Source: Velamenicoccus sp964471325 (GTDB taxonomy: Bacteria; Omnitrophota; Gorgyraeia; Velamenicoccales; Velamenicoccaceae). Taken from it: 64,000 nt of DNA. The stretch covers positions 62,001 through 126,000 of the forward strand of contig CAYYFL010000003.1 in NCBI GenBank assembly GCA_964471325.1, in the 5' to 3' direction. This document shows, one piece after another, positions 40,000 to 48,903 of this stretch (positions are counted from its first letter, which is position 1; each line of letters opens with the position of its first letter). A program made the position numbers and the translations under genes. The notes under the pieces are model-generated. The model ran no database searches. It was given only the letters and a program-made list of their open reading frames with translations, and was not told where the DNA came from.

Positions 40000-41958
40000 A
40001 TGGACAACGTCAAGCCTGATGCCAAAAGAACTGTTGTTTTTGTGTCCCATGCCCAAGCCGGCAAGACCACGTTGGTGGAAGCCCTTCTTTTCGCCGCCGG
40101 GGCTGTTTCCCGCAAGGGGTCGATTGCCGAAGGCAATACAACGAGCGACTATAACGCCGATGAGATCCAGCGCAAGAATTCGATCAATTCCAGCCTTTGC
40201 CATTTGTCCTGGCGTGACCACTTTGTCCAGATGGTGGACACGCCCGGTTATGCGGATTTTGCCGCAGACATGCTCGGGGCCGTGCGCGCGGTCGATGCCG
40301 GCATCCTGGTCGTAGACGCGGCCGGAGGCATTGAGGTCGGTACCGAGCGGGCATGGGATGCCTTAGAGGAATTGAAGCTGCCGCGTTTGATCTTTATCAA
40401 TAAGATCGATAAGGAGAACATCAATCTGGACGAGGTTGTCCGGGAGATCAAAGAGAGGTTTTCCAAGGCCGCGGCCGTCGTTTCTTTCCCTGTCTCGGCA
40501 GAATTGAAGGAGACGATCGCCGAGACCAACGACGAACTCTTGGAGCGCTACCTTGAGGGCAAGGAGATCAAGGAAGAAGAGTTTAAAAAAGCCCTTAAAG
40601 ACGCTATCGTGAAGGGAAAACTTTATCCCATTATCGCAGGCTCGGCCCTGACGGACAAGGGCGTCAAGGAGCTTTTGGATTTTATTGTGGATTATCTGCC
40701 TTCGCCGCTGGAACGGCCGGCCGTCGTCGTGACCGACGCCCAGACGGACCAGCCGCGCGAACTCAAGATTGCCGAAGATGCGCCTTTCGCGGCCTTCGTG
40801 TTTAAGTCCGTCGTAGACCCGTTTGTCGGCCAATTGACGATTTTACGGATTTTTTCAGGCACCCTGGCAGGCAATACCGGTTTTTATAACGTGACGCGCA
40901 GCGCCAAGGAGAGGATCGGCCAGTTGATCCTCCTGCAGGGTAAGGAGCAGCGGCCGGCCGCGTCGGCTTCCTGCGGCGACATCGTCGCCGTGGCCAAGCT
41001 TAAAGAGACCCTTTTGGGCGACAGCCTGGCCGACGAGAAACAGCAGGTTGTGTTTGCGCCGATCGCCTTCCCGGAGCCGGTCTTTTCTTCTTCCATCAAG
41101 CCCAAGACCCGTCAGGACGAAGAGAAGATCTCGGAGGCCCTGGCCAAGCTTTGTGCATCAGACCCGACGTTCAAAATCTCCCGCGATACGCAGACCAAGG
41201 AGACGATCATTTCCGGTCTCGGGGACCAGCATATCGACGTCATGGTCAAGCGCCTCAAAGAGCGTTATCACGTCGAGGTTGAGATCGGCACCCCCAAGGT
41301 GCCCTATAAGGAGACGATCAAGAAGGCGGCCAAGGCCCAGGGCAAGCACAAAAAGCAGTCCGGCGGCCGCGGCCAGTATGGCGACGTCTGGCTGGAGGTC
41401 GCGCCCCTGGAGCGCGGCAAGGATTTTGAGTTCGTCGACAAGATCGTCGGCGGCGCCATCCCGAGGAATTTTATCCCTTCCGTCGAAAAGGGGGTGCATA
41501 ACGCCATGCTGGGCGGGGTGATCACGTCGTTTCCCATGGTGGGCGTGCGCGCCACCGCTTACGACGGCTCCTATCACGACGTAGATTCGTCCGATATGGC
41601 TTTTCAGATCGCCGGCGCCCTGGCATTCCGCAAGGCGGCCATGGACGCCCAGCCGATCCTGCTTGAGCCTATCATGGAGGTCGAGGTGACCGTTCCCGAG
41701 GAGTGCATGGGATCCATCCCCGCAGACCTTAATTCCAGACGCGGCCGGGTCCTTGGCGTCGAGGCGCGCGGCAAGAACCAGACCATCAAGGCCCTTGTGC
41801 CCCTGGCCGAGATGTTCCGTTATGCCACGGACCTGCGTTCCATGACCGGCGGCCGGGGCAGCTACACGATGCATTTTTCTTCCTATGAAGAGGTCCCGGC
41901 GAAGATCTCTCAGGGGATCGTCGCCCAGAATCCTCGCCACAAACACGAAGAGGAGTAA
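40000..41958 (+). CDS. Elongation factor G-like translational GTPase (EF-G paralogue)
   Basis: A 652-residue GTPase with P-loop SHAQAGKT (residues 16-23), DTPGYADF (G3) and NKID (G4), followed by EF-G domains II to V (KQSGGRGQYGDVWLEV and GSYHDVDSS...AFRKAAMDAQPILLEPIMEVEV). It is shorter than canonical EF-G (near 690 residues), and the P-loop starts with SHA, not GHI/GHV, both marks of the EF-G-like paralogue group. The precise role (ribosome recycling or stress translation) is unknown. It is followed by the YchF relative after one base. Confidence 0.88.
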   Translation: MDNVKPDAKRTVVFVSHAQAGKTTLVEALLFAAGAVSRKGSIAEGNTTSDYNADEIQRKNSINSSLCHLSWRDHFVQMVDTPGYADFAADMLGAVRAVDAGILVVDAAGGIEVGTERAWDALEELKLPRLIFINKIDKENINLDEVVREIKERFSKAAAVVSFPVSAELKETIAETNDELLERYLEGKEIKEEEFKKALKDAIVKGKLYPIIAGSALTDKGVKELLDFIVDYLPSPLERPAVVVTDAQTDQPRELKIAEDAPFAAFVFKSVVDPFVGQLTILRIFSGTLAGNTGFYNVTRSAKERIGQLILLQGKEQRPAASASCGDIVAVAKLKETLLGDSLADEKQQVVFAPIAFPEPVFSSSIKPKTRQDEEKISEALAKLCASDPTFKISRDTQTKETIISGLGDQHIDVMVKRLKERYHVEVEIGTPKVPYKETIKKAAKAQGKHKKQSGGRGQYGDVWLEVAPLERGKDFEFVDKIVGGAIPRNFIPSVEKGVHNAMLGGVITSFPMVGVRATAYDGSYHDVDSSDMAFQIAGALAFRKAAMDAQPILLEPIMEVEVTVPEECMGSIPADLNSRRGRVLGVEARGKNQTIKALVPLAEMFRYATDLRSMTGGRGSYTMHFSSYEEVPAKISQGIVAQNPRHKHEEE

Positions 41959-41959
41959 T

Positions 41960-42661
41960 ATGAAAGCATGCGTTTTCGGCGCCCCCGGTTTTCCTTTCGG
42001 CAAAAAGGCGCTTGTCGAGCCCCGCTTGAAGAAAATAGAAGAACTTTACCGGGCCAAGAAGGTGACGCAGATCCAGATGGAGTTCGTCACGGAAAAAGAC
42101 CTGAAGACTGCGGACGTGATCGTCTGTCCTGAAGGCAAGCGGCTGGACCTCCTGATCCTCGATATGGAGATCCTCGAGGGCAAGCTTGAAAGGCAGCCCC
42201 CGGACCAGGAAAAGGCGCTTTTGGAGCGCGCTCAAAAATACCTGGAGAAGGAAACGCCTTTGTCCTTGGGTGATTTTTCTCTCGACGAGAAAAAGTGGCT
42301 GGCCAATAATAATTTCGTTTCCGTCAAGCCCGTTATTTTTGTTCCGGAGGCCCAGATGGCCGATGTCGCATCGGTGGCGCGTAAGGCCTATGATGAGGCG
42401 GGGATGATCTGTTTTCTGACCGGCGGCGACAAGGAGGCCCGCGCCTGGGAGATTCGCAAAGGTGCGACGGCCGTCGAGGCCGCGGAGGCCATCCATTCGG
42501 ATATCGCCAGAGGTTTCATCCGGGCCGAGGTCATGGATTACGACGCGTTAGTGAAGACAGGCAACGTCCATCAGGCCAAATCTTCCGGCCTCCTGCGCCA
42601 GGAAGAGAAGGAATATGTCGTCAAAGACGGCGATGTCATAGAATTCAAATTCAGCGTGTAA
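41960..42661 (+). CDS. YchF-like protein lacking the GTPase domain
   Basis: The C-terminal 90 residues match the DUF933/TGS end of YchF/OLA1: TGGDKEARAWEIRKGATAVEAAEAIHSD, FIRAEVMDYDAL and YVVKDGDVIEFKF. The middle (LSLDEKKWLANNNFVSVKPVIFVPEAQ) matches the helical arm and linker. But the 233-residue protein is about 130 residues short, and its N terminus MKACVFGAPGFPFGKKAL has no P-loop, DxxG or NKxD. It is therefore a YchF relative that cannot bind nucleotide in the usual way. It starts 1 base after the EF-G-like gene with AGGAG before it, so a ribosome-related role is likely. Confidence 0.82.
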   Translation: MKACVFGAPGFPFGKKALVEPRLKKIEELYRAKKVTQIQMEFVTEKDLKTADVIVCPEGKRLDLLILDMEILEGKLERQPPDQEKALLERAQKYLEKETPLSLGDFSLDEKKWLANNNFVSVKPVIFVPEAQMADVASVARKAYDEAGMICFLTGGDKEARAWEIRKGATAVEAAEAIHSDIARGFIRAEVMDYDALVKTGNVHQAKSSGLLRQEEKEYVVKDGDVIEFKFSV

Positions 42662-42702
42662 CTTTTCGGAGATATCAGGGGACAGAGAGAAATGGAGAAC
42701 GC

Positions 42703-44253
42703 GTGTTGAAAATTAAAAGAGCGTTGATCAGCGTTTCGGATAAGACGGGCGTCGTCGAGCTTGCAGAGGTCCTGAAGGATTTCGGCGTTGAGATCGTCTC
42801 GACCGGCGGTACGGCCAGGGCTTTGAAAGAAGCGGGGATCGATGTTGTTGAGATGTCGGATTACACGGGATTCCCGGAGATGCTCGACGGCCGCGTCAAG
42901 ACCCTGCATCCGAAAATCCATGGCGGCCTTTTGGCGCGCCGCGACAACCCCGAGCATTTGAAACAGGCTGAGAGCTGCGGCATCGGCCTGATAGACATGG
43001 TCGTGGTCAATCTTTACCCCTTTGAAAAGACTGTTGCGAGGGCCGGCGTTACCGAAGAGGAGGCGATTGAGAATATCGATATCGGCGGTCCGTCGATGCT
43101 GCGTTCGGCCGCAAAAAATCATGCTTCCGTCGCCGTTGTCTCCCGGCCGCAGGTGTATCCGTCGATCATCGAAGCGCTGAAAAAGAATGACGGCCGTCTT
43201 CCGGTATCACTCCTTAAAAGTCTGGCCGCGGATGTCTTTGAGCTGACGGCGCGCTACGATGCGGCCATTGCGCGATATTTAAGGGGGCCGCAGGACCGGT
43301 TCCCCGTCCGCCTGGATGTGGTTTTGTCCAAGGCGGCGTCGCTGCGTTACGGAGAGAATCCTCATCAGCAGGCCGGTCTCTACCGCTGGGAGGGGTCTGA
43401 ATCCGCTGCCACCCTGGTCAACGCCGAGCAGCTCCATGGCAAAGAGCTCTCTTTTAATAATTACCTGGATCTGAATGCCGCCTTGGAAAATATCAGGGGT
43501 TTCGCCAGGCCCTGCGCTTGCATCATCAAGCATACGAACCCTACGGGAGTGGCCCAGGCCAGGACCCTTGATCGTGCGTTTCGTGAGGCCTGGCAGAGCG
43601 ATCCGCTTTCGGCTTTCGGAGGGATAGTCGGTCTCAACAGGCCGATCGATGCCAAAACAGCCCGGGCTCTTTTGAAGAGCGGATTTTTGGAATGTATCCT
43701 GGCGCCTGCGTATGACCCGGAGGCTTTGGCGTTGCTCAAGACCAAGAAGAATTTGCGTCTTCTTCAGATGTCCGTGGGGGTTTCTGCGGACCCAGGGCCA
43801 TGGGATGTCAAGAGGATCGACGGCGGTCTTCTTGTCCAAGACAAGGATGCGGGAGATGCCGACGCAAAAGACCTTAAGATCGTCACACACAAAAAGCCGA
43901 CGCGCGCCCAGATGATTTCTTTGTTGTTTGCCTGGGAGGTCGCCAAGCACGTTAAGTCCAACGCGATCGTCCTGGCGCGCGGCACCGCGACCGTCGGCAT
44001 CGGCATGGGCGAGACCAGCCGCGTGGATTCGATGTTCATGGCCGTCAAAAGGGCCGGCCGGCGCAGCCGCGGAGCCGTCCTGGCCAGCGACGCCTTCTTT
44101 CCTAAATCCGATAACATTGCCTTGGCCAAAAAAGCAGGGATCAAGGCCGTCATCCAACCCGGCGGCTCTATCGCCGACGAAGAGATCATCCGCGCCGCCG
44201 ACAAGGCCGGCATCGCCATGATAGCCACAGGCGTCAGGCATTTCAAACATTAA
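42703..44253 (+). CDS. purH: Bifunctional AICAR transformylase/IMP cyclohydrolase
   Basis: Catalyses the last two steps to IMP. The 516-residue protein starts with the MGS-like cyclohydrolase domain (KRALISVSDKTGV, STGGTARAL) and continues with the transformylase domain with SLRYGENPHQQA and the catalytic IIKHTNPTGVA. The GTG at 42703 gives MLKIKRALISVS and has GGAGAAC just upstream. Length is normal. It needs 10-formyl-THF, linking it to the folate genes nearby. Confidence 0.97.
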   Translation: MLKIKRALISVSDKTGVVELAEVLKDFGVEIVSTGGTARALKEAGIDVVEMSDYTGFPEMLDGRVKTLHPKIHGGLLARRDNPEHLKQAESCGIGLIDMVVVNLYPFEKTVARAGVTEEEAIENIDIGGPSMLRSAAKNHASVAVVSRPQVYPSIIEALKKNDGRLPVSLLKSLAADVFELTARYDAAIARYLRGPQDRFPVRLDVVLSKAASLRYGENPHQQAGLYRWEGSESAATLVNAEQLHGKELSFNNYLDLNAALENIRGFARPCACIIKHTNPTGVAQARTLDRAFREAWQSDPLSAFGGIVGLNRPIDAKTARALLKSGFLECILAPAYDPEALALLKTKKNLRLLQMSVGVSADPGPWDVKRIDGGLLVQDKDAGDADAKDLKIVTHKKPTRAQMISLLFAWEVAKHVKSNAIVLARGTATVGIGMGETSRVDSMFMAVKRAGRRSRGAVLASDAFFPKSDNIALAKKAGIKAVIQPGGSIADEEIIRAADKAGIAMIATGVRHFKH

Positions 44254-44401
44254 CGAGGCCGCGGCCTATGACTTGCCGTTTAGCGGCAGGCGGATAAGCA
44301 GGCAGCGAAGAGCCGCCCGGCCGAGATAATCCCCCCGGTTCGTTTTGCGCCCATAGAAGCGGATCAAAAAGCGGGGGTAGATTCGCCCGCCGCAAAACGA
44401 G
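44254..44401 (+). repeat. Spacer with long-range inverted repeat
   Basis: No gene. TCGTTTTGCG (near 44339) and CGCAAAACGA (ending 44401) are 10-base inverted repeats around a GC-rich loop, placing a possible hairpin right before the folC start. A GCCG.../CGGC pair lies in the first part. Confidence 0.45.
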
Positions 44402-45790
44402 ATGGACTCATTCATGACCTACGAAAACGCCCTGGCATATCTGGAAAAACTGATCAATTACGAGCGCCGGCCTCCGGAAACCTACCGGACGGCTTTCAAG
44501 CTCGATCGGGTCGCGGCTTTTCTGCGGCTGATCGGCAGCCCTCAGGACACGCTTTCCATCGTTCATGTCGCCGGCACAAAAGGAAAAGGCTCCACATCCT
44601 GTTATATCGCGCAGATCCTGCGTGATGCAGGCTATCGCACCGGCCTTTATACCTCGCCGCATCTGCAGGATATGCGGGAACGCATCAGGATCTTCGAGCC
44701 GAGTCATGCGGCACAGGGCCATACGATGTTTCCGGGGATGATCCTTAAAAATGATTTTGCCGCTTTGCTCGAAAGCCTGATGGGGGCCCTGGAACAATTT
44801 GGTCGCCCTTCCGCGCCTTATGGTCCTCTGACATTTTTTGAAGTCCTGACGGCGATGGCGTTCAAATATTTCGCCGACAAAAAAACGGACATCGTCGTGC
44901 TTGAGACGGGTCTTGGAGGGCGTCTGGATGCGACTAATGTGGCGTCGTCTTTGGTCTCGGTGATCACTCCGATCAGTTACGATCACGAGCATATCCTCGG
45001 CAAGACAGTGCCGGAGATTGCCTTCGAGAAGGCCGGTATCATCAAGGCCGCCAACAAGAAAACCTCGCAGGGTTTTGGCATCTGCATCAGCGCCGCCCAG
45101 ATGAAAGAAGCGGCCCAGGTGGTCAGGCGGCGGTGCCGTTCGCAAAACACGATGTTTTTCGTGATGAACAAGGATTTCCGTTATAAAGAGATGTCGCATG
45201 ACCTTTTGACCCAGCGGTTCTTTTACCGCGGGCTCAACGGCAGATCTCATTTTTTTGATATTCGAATGCTGGGGGAGCACCAGTTGACCAACGCCTCTGT
45301 GGCGCTGGCGGCGGTTGAGGCGCTGAGTCTTTACGGCATACGTGTTCCAGTCGAGGCAATGGTCTCGGGCCTTAGGAATGCTTATTGGCCGGGCAGGCTG
45401 GAAGTGGTTTCAACCCAGCCTTTTGTCATCCTGGATGGCGCCCATAACAGGGAGTCGGCTTACCGTCTTGCTCATTTCATCGAGAAGGAATTCGAGGGTT
45501 TCAAGAAATGGCTTGTCTTCGGCGCCTCTTCGGATAAAGACCTCAAGGGGCTTTCGGATCTTTTGGGGACCATGGCGGACCGAGTGATCCTCACGAGGGC
45601 CAATCATCCGAGGGCCGCGGATCCCGAAAAACACCTTAAAGGGTTTTTCTATAAAAAATCCCCTCTTGTGACGCACTCGGTGGAAGAGGCCTTGGATATT
45701 CTGAACCGCCAGATGCAGCCTCAAGAGGTGGCTGTGATCACAGGGTCTCTTTTTGTTGTCGGCGAAGCCAGGTCTTTATGGCAGCACTAG
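44402..45790 (+). CDS. folC: Folylpolyglutamate synthase/dihydrofolate synthase
   Basis: Adds glutamate to dihydropteroate and folates. The 462-residue Mur-ligase-fold protein has the P-loop VAGTKGKGSTS near residue 57, LETGLGGRLDATN and ISYDHEHILG, then the C-terminal domain with ILDGAHN. A second in-frame ATG at 44414 (MTYENALAYL) may be the true start, since neither has a clear ribosome binding site. It overlaps mnmE by 13 bases if the latter starts at 45778. Confidence 0.95.
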   Translation: MDSFMTYENALAYLEKLINYERRPPETYRTAFKLDRVAAFLRLIGSPQDTLSIVHVAGTKGKGSTSCYIAQILRDAGYRTGLYTSPHLQDMRERIRIFEPSHAAQGHTMFPGMILKNDFAALLESLMGALEQFGRPSAPYGPLTFFEVLTAMAFKYFADKKTDIVVLETGLGGRLDATNVASSLVSVITPISYDHEHILGKTVPEIAFEKAGIIKAANKKTSQGFGICISAAQMKEAAQVVRRRCRSQNTMFFVMNKDFRYKEMSHDLLTQRFFYRGLNGRSHFFDIRMLGEHQLTNASVALAAVEALSLYGIRVPVEAMVSGLRNAYWPGRLEVVSTQPFVILDGAHNRESAYRLAHFIEKEFEGFKKWLVFGASSDKDLKGLSDLLGTMADRVILTRANHPRAADPEKHLKGFFYKKSPLVTHSVEEALDILNRQMQPQEVAVITGSLFVVGEARSLWQH

Positions 45791-47214
45791 TTTCTATGAA
45801 CGATACGATTGCCGCGATCGCCACGCCCGTCGGTCAAGGCGCCGTTGGGATCGTGCGTTTGAGCGGGGCCGGGGCTATCGCCGTCGCCGATGCGGTTTTT
45901 TCATCGAAGAAAGGAAAGCCGCTGTCTGCCGCCCGGACATTTTCTCTCTGCTACGGCTGGATCGTGCGCGACAAGGAGGTGTTCGAACGCGCCGGCAGGG
46001 CACCGCAAGCGGTGCCCGAACTGATCGTGGATGAGGTCGTCGTTTCCCTGATGCGTTCCCCCCACAGCTATACGCGGGAAGATGTCGTTGAGATCAATTC
46101 TCACGGCGGACCCCGCGTCTTGTCCGTTATCCTGGAATTGTTGCTGGCCAGGGGCGCCAGACTCGCCGTTCCCGGCGAATTCACCCGGCGGGCATTTTTG
46201 AACGGCCGGCTGGATCTTGCCCAGGCGGAAGCGGTCCTCGATATCATCCAGGCCAAGAGCGAACTGGCCCTGAAAACCAGCCTGACGCAGCTTTCCGGCG
46301 AGCTTTCGGCCAGGATAAAGGATTTGCGGCGCCGGATGTTTGATGTTCTGGCAGACATAGAGGCGCGGCTCGATTTTTTCGACGAGGAGGTTGGCGGCGT
46401 TCCCGAAGACGCTTCGTCGGTGTTGACAGGGGCCCTGGATACGCTTCATTCCCTTTTGGAGGGGAGTTTTTGCGGCCGGATCATCCGCGAGGGGCTGAAG
46501 GTCGTTATTTATGGCCGGCCGAATGTCGGGAAGTCATCTCTGCTCAATGCGCTCCTTCGGACCGAACGGGCCATCGTGACGGCCATCGCAGGCACGACGC
46601 GGGACACGATCGAAGAAAGTATTTCCATCAGGGGCCTGGCGGTTTGTTTTGTAGACACGGCGGGGATCCTGGAGGCCCATGACGAGATCGAGCGCCTCGC
46701 TTTGGAGCGGACGCGCAAGGCCATCGATGCCTGCGATCTTTTGTTGTTTGTCTTCGACGGATCGGCGCCCTTGGGCCGCGAGGATGAGAAACTCTTGTCG
46801 CAGGTCGATCCGTTTAAAAAGATGATCGGTGTCGTCAATAAAAATGATCTGCCTGCCCGGGCTGATGCCGGTCGGCTGCGGGCCTTGTTCGGCGCAGGGC
46901 CGCTTGTTCATGTCTCTGCTTTGGAACGGGAAGGCATAAAACAATTGGAAGATGAGATTTTCGGGGCCGTGTTCCATGATCCCGGCCTTTTATCTGCGGA
47001 CGTGCTGGTTTCCAACGTCCGTCATATTGAGATCCTCAAAAATACCGCCGCATCGTTGGAGCGGTCGATCGATTCGTTGCAAAAAGGTCTTTCTCCTGAG
47101 TTTGCCGCTGCGGACTTGCGCCGGGCGGTCGATGGTCTCGGCGAGCTGACAGGGGAGGTTTTTCACGAAGATGTGCTGGACATTATTTTTTCTAAATTCT
47201 GCATCGGTAAATGA
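45778..47214 (+). CDS. mnmE: tRNA uridine-5-carboxymethylaminomethyl modification GTPase
   Basis: With MnmG it modifies the wobble uridine of certain tRNAs. The 478-residue protein has the N-terminal folate-binding domain (DTIAAIATPVGQGAVGIVRLSG), a helical domain split by the G domain (GRPNVGKSSLLNALL, AIAGTTRDT, DTAGILE, NKND) and the invariant C-terminal CIGK. The start could also be the ATG at 45796, where family similarity begins. It sits between folC and folE; MnmE itself uses a formyl-folate, so the neighbourhood is apt. Confidence 0.97.
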   Translation: MAALVSMNDTIAAIATPVGQGAVGIVRLSGAGAIAVADAVFSSKKGKPLSAARTFSLCYGWIVRDKEVFERAGRAPQAVPELIVDEVVVSLMRSPHSYTREDVVEINSHGGPRVLSVILELLLARGARLAVPGEFTRRAFLNGRLDLAQAEAVLDIIQAKSELALKTSLTQLSGELSARIKDLRRRMFDVLADIEARLDFFDEEVGGVPEDASSVLTGALDTLHSLLEGSFCGRIIREGLKVVIYGRPNVGKSSLLNALLRTERAIVTAIAGTTRDTIEESISIRGLAVCFVDTAGILEAHDEIERLALERTRKAIDACDLLLFVFDGSAPLGREDEKLLSQVDPFKKMIGVVNKNDLPARADAGRLRALFGAGPLVHVSALEREGIKQLEDEIFGAVFHDPGLLSADVLVSNVRHIEILKNTAASLERSIDSLQKGLSPEFAAADLRRAVDGLGELTGEVFHEDVLDIIFSKFCIGK

Positions 47215-47226
47215 AATGAGGACGAC

Positions 47227-47790
47227 ATGGATAAACAAAAACTGATCAAAGCCGTCAAGATGATCCTTGAAGCCGTCGGGGAAGACCCCAAAAGGCGGGA
47301 CCTGCTTGAGACCCCCGAGCGCGTCGCGGATATGTATGCCGAGATCCTTTCCGGCCTTTCCGCCGATCCCAAGAAGGAGCTGGAGGTCGTCCTGGACCAG
47401 AAACACGAGGAGATAGTTCTTTTAAAAGATATCCCGCTTTATTCTATATGCGAACATCATCTTTTGCCGTTTATCGGCCGCGCCCACGTTGCGTATATTC
47501 CGAAGGGCGGCCGCGTGACAGGTTTAAGCAAGATCGCACGCGTTGTTGAGATCCTTTCCCGCAGGCCTCAGGTCCAGGAGAGGTTGACGACCCAGATCGC
47601 TACGGTTATTATGGAAACTCTTAAGCCTCTTGGGGTCATGGTTGTGATTGAGGCCGAACACCTGTGCATGAGCATGCGAGGCATTAAAAAGCCGGGCATC
47701 ACTACCGTCACCAGTGCTGTGCGAGGCGTATTTAAAGAGAATGAAAAGACGAGGGCCGAGACCCTGGCTTTGATGAAAGGGGGAAGCTGA
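47227..47790 (+). CDS. folE: GTP cyclohydrolase I
   Basis: Opens the folate pathway, converting GTP to dihydroneopterin triphosphate. The 187-residue protein has the zinc ligands Cys75 and His78 in ICEHHLLPF and Cys147 in EAEHLCMSMRG. Other conserved segments are GRAHVAYIP and GLSKIARVVEILSRRPQVQERLT. It begins 12 bases after mnmE with GAGGACG upstream. No terminator is visible in the 200 bases after it. Confidence 0.97.
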   Translation: MDKQKLIKAVKMILEAVGEDPKRRDLLETPERVADMYAEILSGLSADPKKELEVVLDQKHEEIVLLKDIPLYSICEHHLLPFIGRAHVAYIPKGGRVTGLSKIARVVEILSRRPQVQERLTTQIATVIMETLKPLGVMVVIEAEHLCMSMRGIKKPGITTVTSAVRGVFKENEKTRAETLALMKGGS

Positions 47791-47993
47791 CGCATTTATC
47801 GGGGCGGCGGGATTTATTTTTCTTCGCCGGAGTTCCATGGTTTGCCAGAGGGGGCGTAATGTCCCGTTGGGACAGCGTGTCTCTCTGCGGGAGAAAGGCG
47901 GAAGAAGGGCCGTTCAGGTATCCGGCTTCAAGGCAATTTCGCCCTTGATTTTGCGACATCCTCCAGTTTGCTGGGAGGGGAGCTTCATTTTTC

Positions 47994-48021
47994 TTGAAAG
48001 TTGCTGTCAAAGGAATACAAT
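47994..48021 (+). promoter_or_regulatory. Promoter of the desulforedoxin-like gene
   Basis: TTGAAA (47994-47999), 16-base spacer, TACAAT (48016-48021). The ribosome binding site GAGGGGG lies 7 bases before the ATG at 48057, giving a short leader. The rest of the 47791-47993 spacer contains GTCCCGTTGGGAC- and CTCCCAG-like short hairpins but no gene. Confidence 0.6.
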
Positions 48022-48056
48022 GACTTTAACCGAAAGAGAGTCAGAGGGGGTGCGCC

Positions 48057-48230
48057 ATGGCTAAAGTTAAAAAGGGTTCTCGGTTGGTGTGTGTGCCTTG
48101 CGGTAGAGAAGTGATTGTAGATGCCTGCGGAATTTCGCAGCAGACCATTTGGTGCTGCGGCAAGCCCATGTTCAGCAAGAAGACCTCTTCCAAAAAATCA
48201 TCCGGCAGAAAGAAATCCGGGAAGAAGTAG
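48057..48230 (+). CDS. Small desulforedoxin-like metal-binding protein with a lysine-rich tail
   Basis: A 57-residue protein. VCVPCG (Cys12, Cys15) and CCGKPM (Cys33, Cys34) reproduce the C-x2-C...CC-G-x-P-M signature of desulforedoxin and the desulfoferrodoxin N-terminal domain, which bind one iron by four cysteines. An extra Cys24 lies between. The last 18 residues are almost all Lys, Ser, Arg and Gly, a tail not found in desulforedoxin as I know it, and may bind nucleic acid. A zinc ribbon is the alternative. It has its own promoter and ribosome binding site. Confidence 0.75.
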   Translation: MAKVKKGSRLVCVPCGREVIVDACGISQQTIWCCGKPMFSKKTSSKKSSGRKKSGKK

Positions 48231-48327
48231 GCTTTATCCGTTTCGGCTCATCTCTTTTTGGCGACGCTCAGGAGATCCTGTGTTCCTGTTATCTGCGCCT
48301 GGGAGAACAGAACGGTTATAGACGACG

Positions 48328-48768
48328 ATGCAATATAGCCAAGGCCGATTGGGCCGTGTTTTCCTGATTAAATTCGAGAACAAAGACGACATCCTGAAGT
48401 CCCTGGAAGGTTTTGTCAAAAAAGAGGGGCTGAAGGATGCCGTTCTTGTTTTTCTTGGGGCATTCCGCCGGGGTCAACTGGTCACGGGGCCTAAAAAAGC
48501 CGTTGTGCCGCCGGAGCCGAACTGGAAGCCTTTTGACGGCGGCTGGGAAGTCATGGGTGTGGGGACCGTGTTTTCGGGCAAGAAAGGGCCCCAGATCCAC
48601 ATGCATGCGGCCATGGGCAAAAAAGACAAGGCCCTCACAGGGTGTGTGCGTAAAAAAGTGGATGTTTTCCTGGTGATCGAAGCCGTTGTTTTCGAGCTCA
48701 AGGGCATTAAGGCCAGAAAAGAGATAGACCCGAAAACAGGGCTGAATTTGTTGAGGATATTGGGGTAG
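48328..48768 (+). CDS. PPC/DUF296 domain protein
   Basis: A 146-residue single-domain protein of the PPC (DUF296) family. The conserved His-rich strand is GPQIHMHAAMG, where the family binds a metal, and the first half shows VFLIKFENKDDILKSLEGFVKKEG. The family includes plant AT-hook proteins and free bacterial forms of unknown function. It lies 97 bases after the desulforedoxin-like gene; no ribosome binding site is obvious. Confidence 0.85.
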   Translation: MQYSQGRLGRVFLIKFENKDDILKSLEGFVKKEGLKDAVLVFLGAFRRGQLVTGPKKAVVPPEPNWKPFDGGWEVMGVGTVFSGKKGPQIHMHAAMGKKDKALTGCVRKKVDVFLVIEAVVFELKGIKARKEIDPKTGLNLLRILG

Positions 48769-48793
48769 GGTGGAGGAGTTAAGGAATAAGCGT

Positions 48794-48895
48794 TACTCCT
48801 CGCCTGGACGCTCGGAGTTAACCCCACAAGGGGGTAGACCTCCGCATGCCACATAGCGGAGGGTCTAATCTCGCCAAAGGCGGAAGGATTAAGGA
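48794..48895 (+). repeat. Modular hairpin element 5a (minimal copy)
   Basis: TACTCCTCG and CGCTCGGAGTTAACC stand only about 6 bases apart, so this copy has the framing boxes without the long inner hairpin. The second module is complete: CCCC-ACA-AGGGG, the ACCTCCGC...GCGGAGGGT stem, and CGCC-AAA-GGCG followed by GGATTAAGGA. It runs directly into element 5b. Confidence 0.75.
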
Positions 48896-48903
48896 AATAA
48901 ACG

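Noticed and set aside
47791..47993. A small RNA or riboswitch after folE
   Set aside because: Short GTCCCG/CGGGAC-like pairs are present, but no promoter, terminator or coherent fold could be supported.
48231..48327. A leader element before the PPC-domain gene
   Set aside because: It has CAGGAGATCCTG-type short palindromes but neither the ACTCCT/CGGAGT framing nor a terminal hairpin next to a ribosome binding site.
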